A model generated the notes under the pieces. The model searched no databases and was not told the origin of the DNA. It worked only from the letters and a program-made list of their open reading frames with translations. Below are positions 1 to 4,484 of a DNA stretch of 5,825 bases, one piece after another (the stretch's first letter is position 1; each line of letters begins with the position of its first letter). The stretch spans positions 1-5,825 of the forward strand of contig CAJWHX010000241.1 of NCBI GenBank assembly GCA_913040875.1. The letters are read 5' to 3'. The translations under genes were made by a program, and so were the position numbers. The stretch comes from an uncultured Pseudomonadota bacterium. GTDB lineage: Bacteria; Myxococcota; UBA796.

Positions 1-23
1 GACCTTGTAGATGGTTGTCGGGT

Positions 24-650
24 TCATTTGCGTCTGCGCCGTCGATGTTGATTGGGACATTTGCTTTTGTCCTGATACTCCACAACATACTTTTCACACA
101 TACGTTTGTTTTCCGTTTCACCATCGCAAGTTCCAACACCATCACAGGCTACTCGGGCGCCGATATATGTGCCAATTTGTTCTGGGAATGGGTTGCGTTT
201 ACTGGCGACTCTCAAAACTTCCTCTGCATCCGGCCATTCAAAATACCAACGCTGAATGGCGTGCATGACGCAGTCGTGTCGATATCTATCGGCATGACGG
301 ATACATAGCTCAACTTGCTCTAATACATCTTGGTGAGGTTTGCTGTCCAGAAGTTGAAATGCACAGTCTGCATTGTTTCCGCAGATATTCATTAAATCAT
401 CGAGGGTATAGCTGTCTTTGTGACTCATGACCCAACTTTGTCGACAGTCGTCTTGCCAAGTACTGGCATTTGGACAGTGCTCGTTGACACTGGCTATGTC
501 TGAAAGAGCCTCGGCGTTCTTGTATACGCAATACCCATACAGTTCAGCATCTTTGGCATAGTCTAAGCAGGCTGGAAGAGGGGTCTCGACCACATTCGGT
601 GGTTCCGTCGTGCAACCTACAAAAAGGAATTGGAGCAAAAGGGGAATCAT
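24..650 (-). CDS. Cysteine-rich lipoprotein of unknown function
   Basis: The 208-residue product starts with a very short lipoprotein signal, MIPLLLQFLFVGC, with the lipidated Cys at residue 13 and Thr next to it. Absence of Asp at that position suggests outer-membrane sorting. The mature part has 12 further cysteines that fall into six close pairs: 28/41, 59/69, 90/96, 116/127, 169/175 and 185/198, with 12, 9, 5, 10, 5 and 12 residues between. Such even pairing suggests a disulfide-stapled periplasmic or surface protein, probably helical. The C-terminus is a basic tail, HRRRRRK. An earlier in-frame ATG at 710 would add 20 residues, but no Shine-Dalgarno precedes it and the extension is not signal-like. 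The 650 start itself has only a weak AAGG about 13 bases upstream. I do not recognise the family, and no enzymatic motif is visible. The coding call is strong, the exact start moderate, the function unknown. Confidence 0.8.
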   Translation of the reverse strand: MIPLLLQFLFVGCTTEPPNVVETPLPACLDYAKDAELYGYCVYKNAEALSDIASVNEHCPNASTWQDDCRQSWVMSHKDSYTLDDLMNICGNNADCAFQLLDSKPHQDVLEQVELCIRHADRYRHDCVMHAIQRWYFEWPDAEEVLRVASKRNPFPEQIGTYIGARVACDGVGTCDGETENKRMCEKYVVEYQDKSKCPNQHRRRRRK

Positions 651-805
651 AAGACTTGGGTAACCTTCGATTCGTATAATGACAATGCCTGCAATCGATT
701 GAATTATCATGAGAGGATGATGTTATTTAAACTATATTTGGTATAAAGTGAATAGAAGAATCATGTTGCGCGTTTAGATAGAGTAGAACTCACGGAGGAA
801 CTATT
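651..805. other. Divergent intergenic region between the lipoprotein and barrel genes
   Basis: About 155 bases separate the two divergent starts and must carry both promoters. The part at 721-748 is very AT-rich and includes TATAAA at 742-747, but no convincing -35 partner lies at the right spacing for either strand. If the lipoprotein gene instead starts at 710, the region shrinks to 95 bases. No hairpin or palindrome stood out. Confidence 0.5.
794..798 (+). promoter_or_regulatory. Shine-Dalgarno GGAGG of the barrel gene
   Basis: GGAGG lies 7 bases before the ATG at 806. An in-frame TAG sits at 779-781, and no ATG, GTG or TTG occurs between it and 806. The start is therefore fixed, and with it the unusually short signal peptide of the product. 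Confidence 0.85.
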
Positions 806-1528
806 ATGATTGCGATTTTTTCGATGTTTGGAATGGCCTTGGCTGGTGTAGGTCCCTTGGAATCTGCACAGATGGACGGTACGGCTCACGCACCTCGTCA
901 GGGGGATATCTTCTTGAAGCCCTTTGGAACGTCTTCGCTTGGCTTGAACGATCGGTTGGCTATATCGACCAACGCCCCTGGCTGGATCGATGGATCAGCG
1001 AATATATCATCAGAGTTTAATATCGTTGACAATTGGGATTATGCACTGTCGATTACTCCGTATGCCTCGGCTGATTTTGATTTGGCCCAAATCCGCACGG
1101 GTGCAACGATTCTACACAGTCTTCAGTATGAAGAAGATAGACTGAATACAAGTGTACGGGTAGGCTTTGTTGGCAATAGGGGAGTCTATGAGAGTATGGA
1201 TGTCGACGAGTTTTCCAAAGGAACGCTCGAAGGTGAGGTGGGTCTCAGTTATGATATCGTAGCCTCGAGATCAATGGTGCATCGATTCAAAGGAGCCGTA
1301 TCAGGGGATATGACCGGTCTGGATAGCTTGAAAGCTTCAGCAGGATATAGCTTCAATGCTGCACTTGGTGAGAGAGCAAGACTCGAACTTGGTGTGGATG
1401 TGGGTGAACCATCGTCTGTATCTGGTCGAGTGTTCCAAGAGCAGTATGGTACGACTGTATATGGTGAAGAGTTGGGCGGTCAATCTTGGATGCCTTCACC
1501 CAATGCCTCTTTGTTTTGGGTGTTTTGA
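806..1528 (+). CDS. Predicted outer-membrane beta-barrel protein
   Basis: This 240-residue protein looks like a small outer-membrane beta-barrel. The N-terminus MIAIFSMFGMALA is a short hydrophobic signal with an A-L-A signal-peptidase I site at 11-13, giving a mature start near GVGP. The body (residues 34-240) alternates polar and hydrophobic or aromatic residues with glycine-rich turns, for example LGLNDRLAIS (45-54), YALSITPYASADF (79-91), LNTSVRVGFVG (113-123), LEGEVGLSYDIV (141-152) and ARLELGVDVG (191-200). It ends in LFWVF; a C-terminal Phe in an alternating strand is the classical signal for insertion by the BAM complex. There is one Shine-Dalgarno and one possible start. The conclusion rests on architecture: no named porin or transporter family was recognised, so substrate and role are unknown. 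The stop lies 9 bases from the end of an SGNH-hydrolase relic on the opposite strand. Confidence 0.82.
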   Translation: MIAIFSMFGMALAGVGPLESAQMDGTAHAPRQGDIFLKPFGTSSLGLNDRLAISTNAPGWIDGSANISSEFNIVDNWDYALSITPYASADFDLAQIRTGATILHSLQYEEDRLNTSVRVGFVGNRGVYESMDVDEFSKGTLEGEVGLSYDIVASRSMVHRFKGAVSGDMTGLDSLKASAGYSFNAALGERARLELGVDVGEPSSVSGRVFQEQYGTTVYGEELGGQSWMPSPNASLFWVF

Positions 1529-1537
1529 TATCACATC

Positions 1538-1652
1538 CAAGTGAACCACGTCGAAGAAACAGTCTCTTTGGGGAAAGACCAGAGCCAGTTCCTCTTAAGA
1601 TAGAGCCATCTGTTCTGGTGACAAAGTCTGGACTGTGACTTCGAATGGGTTT
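1538..1652 (-). pseudogene. C-terminal relic of a second SGNH hydrolase
   Basis: The minus strand here is homologous to bases 3208-3330 of the intact hydrolase gene. By hand count 66 of 78 bases match over 1538-1615 and 29 of 37 over 1616-1652, with an 8-base gap between the blocks. Translated in the ancestral frame, the first part reads KPIRSHSPDFVTRT (intact: EPVRAHTPDFVTKT, residues 312-325). After the deletion it reads MALS, a TAA stop, then EELALVFPQRDCFFDVVHL. Those last 19 residues are identical to residues 334-352 of the intact enzyme and include the catalytic DVVH. Homology ends abruptly at 1538, so the final 20 residues (from SPLGH on) are lost. Only about 41 of 372 residues are clearly recognisable. 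The stop, the frameshift and both truncations rule out a functional enzyme. A 61-codon open frame across 1595-1780 is just an off-frame reading of this relic. Confidence 0.92.
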
Positions 1653-1871
1653 GACCCCAATTTCAATCGTTTTATAAAAGAGTTTGAGCCAGCATTGAAG
1701 ACTGAAAGGTGGTAGAGACCTTGCAGGTTTATCAATTTAGATGGCGGCAACTGACTTCGTATGCGGATTATTGACGACACTTAGATTTGTTCGTTATGTA
1801 GACTACATTTATGCCTCGGTCACTTATTTTCCCAGGATATAGTGGTCATGGTATGTGAAATCTCGAAATGT
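1653..1871. other. Non-coding stretch, possibly eroded hydrolase sequence
   Basis: No intact gene is visible. On the minus strand the relic frame continues a little (IEIGV upstream of KPIR), and then similarity fades. Two short segments could be remnants of the SGNH core strand found at residues 261-272 of the intact enzyme: DRGINVVYITN (1789-1821) and VVNNPHT (about 1757-1775). Both lie at roughly the expected distance from the conserved block, but they are alternatives in different frames and either could be chance. The rest of the stretch shows nothing I can name. Confidence 0.4.
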
Positions 1872-1899
1872 TTGATATCCCTTAAATATGGATGATAAT
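1872..1899 (+). promoter_or_regulatory. Sigma70-like promoter for the 384-residue gene
   Basis: TTGATA (1872-1877) and GATAAT (1894-1899) each match five of six consensus bases and are separated by 16 bases in AT-rich DNA. Transcription would start near 1906 and give a leader of about 43 bases before the ATG at 1949. No other gene reads into this promoter from the left on the plus strand, except the distant barrel gene. Confidence 0.55.
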
Positions 1900-1937
1900 A
1901 CTATTCAAATAAGTTAGATGTTCTGCGACGAATAAAT

Positions 1938-1942
1938 AGGAG
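1938..1942 (+). promoter_or_regulatory. Shine-Dalgarno AGGAG of the 384-residue gene
   Basis: AGGAG ends 6 bases before the ATG at 1949, an ideal spacing that supports this start. Confidence 0.85.
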
Positions 1943-1948
1943 TTTAGA

Positions 1949-3103
1949 ATGGCAAGAGACAAAAAATTAAATGTACTCATTGCGAAAGTGAGAGACGGAC
2001 TTAAGACTGCTGAGAGAGGGATTGTTGATGCATCACTTCAAGAGTGGGAGCAGATTGCAGATGGTGACTTTGAGATATTTTTAGACGTATTGGAAGGGGT
2101 TATTACCACACCGTTAAAGCGAATCTACAAAGCCAAATTAAGACGAAATGATGATTGGTGGCACAAGAACTTTTCCCACAAACCTGTTGCATTCTTTGAA
2201 CTATTTGGAAAAGAGTTTCACCATAGAAAATCAATTGTATCTTGGGTTCTATTGCAGTTGCAATCTTATGAAGCAGTATCTGATACGTTTGTAGACAATT
2301 CAGAAATATATTTAGAGGGCATTGGAAAGCCAGTCGAACGGAAACCCATTGTGGATCCAAAAAAGTACTACGTGTACGCGAGAAATCTAGGGGACCGTCC
2401 CACGTCTCTTGAGGAGATGGACCAGTATCTGGTGCGCAACAAAGGTCGATTCGATCAATCTAAGTTGGAGCGTTTTCAAATGATGGATGCATCAGGGAAC
2501 TTGGTTTCTCCACGCATTATCCGTATCAACATATATACACTTCTGGGTTCTTTCCGATATTGGGACCCCGATAAAGATGAAGGGTATGGAGAGACGGATG
2601 AATATACTTATGGTCGCGAATATATAGAGATGCAAGGGGGGTTTCCATTTCTAAATAGAATAATTTATCACCCGTCGACCTATCTGCCACAGCCAGGAAT
2701 TCCTGAAGGAATTCAAGAAACGGAAGGTCAATATCTAATTATGGTATCCGATCCGACCGTGCAGATAGATACCGATCTCATTGTAAAAGAAGGGGTTGGC
2801 GTGGGTCTTAAGATTGATGCGATTGAGCATACGTTGACACAATCAGCCATTTGTATTTCCTTTTCAGATAAAGGGCACAACTATGCCAAACGTTGGTTGT
2901 TTCCTCACTCAGAGGGCGTGTACACTGCGGTGGATATCCTCAAAGAGACTACACTTGTAGATGATTGGCAGAAGATGGTCGCACTGTTGCCCAATCTCGA
3001 TAAACAGGATCAGAAAAGTGCCTTGTATTTTTTCCTAGAGCATTTACCTGAGGATAAGCAGATAGAGGCTCTGACACTATTGGAAGACACTGCAACAATG
3101 TAA
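1949..3103 (+). CDS. Soluble protein of unknown function, 384 residues
   Basis: I do not recognise this protein. It has no signal peptide or membrane segment and is rich in charged residues, so it is probably cytoplasmic. Residues 1-115 look helical (LNVLIAKVRDGLKT, LQEWEQIADGDFEIFLDVLEG, KSIVSWVLLQLQSYEAV). The middle, about 135-325, is rich in aromatic residues, Gly and Pro and looks mostly beta (IIRINIYTLLGSFRYWDPD, FPFLNRIIYHPSTYLPQPG, SAICISFSDKGHNYAKRWLF). The last 55 residues are again helical and acidic (DDWQKMVALLPNL, SALYFFLEHLPEDKQIEAL). There is a single cysteine, C302. No nucleotide-binding loop, nuclease motif, helix-turn-helix or metal site was seen. The gene has its own promoter and Shine-Dalgarno and faces the hydrolase gene convergently, with 41 bases between the stops. 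It sits between the hydrolase and its dead paralogue, so it may have inserted there, but the sequence does not prove this. Confidence 0.85.
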   Translation: MARDKKLNVLIAKVRDGLKTAERGIVDASLQEWEQIADGDFEIFLDVLEGVITTPLKRIYKAKLRRNDDWWHKNFSHKPVAFFELFGKEFHHRKSIVSWVLLQLQSYEAVSDTFVDNSEIYLEGIGKPVERKPIVDPKKYYVYARNLGDRPTSLEEMDQYLVRNKGRFDQSKLERFQMMDASGNLVSPRIIRINIYTLLGSFRYWDPDKDEGYGETDEYTYGREYIEMQGGFPFLNRIIYHPSTYLPQPGIPEGIQETEGQYLIMVSDPTVQIDTDLIVKEGVGVGLKIDAIEHTLTQSAICISFSDKGHNYAKRWLFPHSEGVYTAVDILKETTLVDDWQKMVALLPNLDKQDQKSALYFFLEHLPEDKQIEALTLLEDTATM

Positions 3104-3144
3104 AGTTATTGGCTTTTAATAGTGGTGGACTGTTGAGTAGAGTT
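3104..3144. other. Convergent intergenic gap without a visible terminator
   Basis: These 41 bases separate two converging stop codons. I searched for a GC-rich hairpin followed by a T run on either strand and found none, so termination here is probably factor-dependent or lies inside the opposing genes. Confidence 0.5.
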
Positions 3145-4263
3145 CTAATCTAACTGTTTCAACGCTTCACCAAGCTGCTCTGCCACTACAGCGTGGCCAA
3201 GTGGGGACAAGTGAACCACGTCGAAGAAGCAGTCTCTCTGCGGGAATACAAGAGCGAGTTCTTCTTCTGAAAGAGACATCTGTTCGGCTGTTTTGGTAAC
3301 AAAATCTGGAGTGTGAGCACGAACGGGTTCGATGGCATTGTCACGAACTTCTTCATAAGTGTTGAGATCAATGCGTACTTCTGGTTTACAGTTGGCGACA
3401 GTGCACAACTCCATCATGTGGTCTCCATAGTAATACCCATAGGCATAGGGAAGATTGACGATCACAATGTCGATATTTCTTTTGGCTGCAGATTGATACA
3501 TCGCTTCAATAAAGGATCTTTGCTTGTTGATGACCGCTTGTTTTGCCGCTTCCATTTGCAATTCCACTTTGTCAGATCCGCGGAGATAAAGGATCCATTG
3601 GGCGAGCAAAGAGTTTTGAACCAGTTCAAGACTTTGCAGTTGAAGTCCGGGCAGTCGTTTTTCCATCGATTCTTTATAGAGTACTTGGTCTAAGTCATTG
3701 CCGCTTGCCTGAATAATCAGCATGTCGGGCTGCAGTTTGGTGGAGTGTTGATCCCAAAGTTTTGCCATGCATTCGGCTGTACATCCTTGGAGTCCCAGAT
3801 TGAAGATTTGCGTGTTGGGGAGTTGTTTTTGGAGCAATGACGTAAAGCGTTCCTCTTGTGTAACTCCTTTGCCAAAGACAACTGAGTCTCCCAAAACAAC
3901 GATTTGTCTTTTGCGCGGATTCACATTGAATTCCCCATCACGAAACCCATCGCCATTGTTCTGAACGTGAAATTCAACAGGAACTTGGTCAAAAGGTGGT
4001 CGATTTGCTTCGGGTTGCTCAATATATTGAATGTGCGGAGGACTCGCCATCACCATATCCAGTTGATGGATATTCATGTTTGCTGAAAGATAGTGCCACC
4101 GATCCACTTTGAACTCGGTAAAGAATAAAAAACGCGCAAACTCTTGAGTCATAGGTCGCATTCGGATCACCACTTCACATGCGAAGAGTAAACCAATAAA
4201 GAACAGGACTACGATCACAGAAAAGATGCCTTTTCGAAGAGGTGTTTGAACACTTTTTTCCAT
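3145..4263 (-). CDS. Membrane-anchored SGNH/GDSL-type hydrolase
   Basis: The 372-residue protein has all the SGNH blocks in order: block I VVLGDSVVFGKGV with nucleophile Ser127; block II NLGLQGC with a Gly at 157-160; block III ASGNDL with Asn189; and block V FFDVVHLSPLGH with Asp348 and His351. Family members are Ser-His hydrolases that usually remove or transfer acyl groups on polysaccharides, peptidoglycan or lipids. The substrate cannot be read here. Residues 12-33 form one hydrophobic segment after a Lys/Arg-containing N-terminus, which fits a signal anchor with the catalytic domain in the periplasm. The segment ends in LLFAC, so lipidation at Cys29 is possible, though Phe at -2 is atypical. 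The stretch NNGDGFRDGEF (102-112) just before block I is common in envelope SGNH proteins. Cys161/165 and Cys287/292 may form disulfides. An AGGAGA lies 8 bases before the ATG. A degraded paralogue lies at 1538-1652. Confidence 0.93.
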   Translation of the reverse strand: MEKSVQTPLRKGIFSVIVVLFFIGLLFACEVVIRMRPMTQEFARFLFFTEFKVDRWHYLSANMNIHQLDMVMASPPHIQYIEQPEANRPPFDQVPVEFHVQNNGDGFRDGEFNVNPRKRQIVVLGDSVVFGKGVTQEERFTSLLQKQLPNTQIFNLGLQGCTAECMAKLWDQHSTKLQPDMLIIQASGNDLDQVLYKESMEKRLPGLQLQSLELVQNSLLAQWILYLRGSDKVELQMEAAKQAVINKQRSFIEAMYQSAAKRNIDIVIVNLPYAYGYYYGDHMMELCTVANCKPEVRIDLNTYEEVRDNAIEPVRAHTPDFVTKTAEQMSLSEEELALVFPQRDCFFDVVHLSPLGHAVVAEQLGEALKQLD

Positions 4264-4271
4264 ACAGAGAT

Positions 4272-4277
4272 TCTCCT
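4272..4277 (-). promoter_or_regulatory. Shine-Dalgarno AGGAGA of the SGNH hydrolase
   Basis: On the minus strand AGGAGA ends 8 bases before the ATG at 4263, supporting that start and the full-length N-terminal anchor. Confidence 0.8.
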
Positions 4278-4302
4278 ACTATAGTGAGTAACACCTTACA
4301 GG

Positions 4303-4318
4303 GTATAGATATCCATAC
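4303..4318. repeat. 16-base imperfect palindrome, possible operator
   Basis: GTATAGATATCCATAC reads as its own reverse complement apart from one mismatched pair. It lies 40-55 bases upstream of the hydrolase start, in the divergent region shared with the VCBS lipoprotein gene. Its size suits a dimeric regulator, but a palindrome this short and AT-rich can arise by chance, and no regulator gene is nearby. Confidence 0.25.
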
Positions 4319-4438
4319 AATAAATTACATTACACGGAGTCTCGTGATCAAAATTGTAGACAGTTTCGCAATAAGACCCCGTTTTCATGGAAGAATATTG
4401 CCGTTTGTAGTATTTTGGTGTCTCAAGTCGGCAAAACA

Positions 4439-4447
4439 TGCTATCAT
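4439..4447 (+). promoter_or_regulatory. Extended -10 promoter of the VCBS lipoprotein gene
   Basis: TGCTATCAT fits the extended -10 pattern TGnTATAAT with one mismatch in the hexamer. The best -35-like hexamer, TTGGTG at 4415-4420, is 21 bases from it, too far, but extended -10 promoters can work without a good -35. Predicted transcription would start near 4454, about 31 bases before the ATG. Confidence 0.45.
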
Positions 4448-4472
4448 TTCTGTAGGTTAGAACTATATTTTT

Positions 4473-4478
4473 AAGGAG
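4473..4478 (+). promoter_or_regulatory. Shine-Dalgarno AAGGAG of the VCBS lipoprotein gene
   Basis: AAGGAG ends 6 bases before the ATG at 4485. An in-frame TAG at 4458-4460 with no ATG, GTG or TTG in between fixes this start, and with it the 12-residue signal sequence. Confidence 0.88.
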
Positions 4479-4484
4479 TGCGCA

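Noticed and set aside
11..308. Two overlapping plus-strand open frames of 85 and 97 codons
   Set aside because: Both lie antisense to the cysteine-rich lipoprotein gene, whose signal peptide and cysteine pattern make it the real one.
1562..1578. Possible stem GTCTcTTT-GGGG-AAAGAC after the barrel gene, as a terminator
   Set aside because: It has a bulge and no T run after it, and the bases are explained as hydrolase relic codons.
1595..1780. 61-codon open frame on the minus strand in the gap
   Set aside because: Its last residues fall in the true hydrolase frame, ending at the relic's premature TAA, while the rest is an out-of-frame reading of the same degraded sequence. It has no Shine-Dalgarno and no sensible product.
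2696..2717. GGAATTC repeated twice within 22 bases
   Set aside because: This is a short repeat inside the unknown gene that encodes ordinary residues (PGIPEGIQ). It shows no mobile-element or regulatory context.
1538..3330. Relic and hydrolase end read as direct repeats of a mobile element
   Set aside because: The similarity covers only coding sequence of one enzyme, differs mainly at synonymous sites, and shows no target duplication, terminal inverted repeats or transposase.
3313..3693. 126-codon plus-strand open frame
   Set aside because: It is antisense to the SGNH hydrolase, which has all catalytic motifs in the opposite frame.
4242..4460. 72-codon plus-strand open frame over the divergent region
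   Set aside because: It starts inside the hydrolase gene, covers its Shine-Dalgarno and the promoter region, has no Shine-Dalgarno of its own and encodes nothing recognisable.
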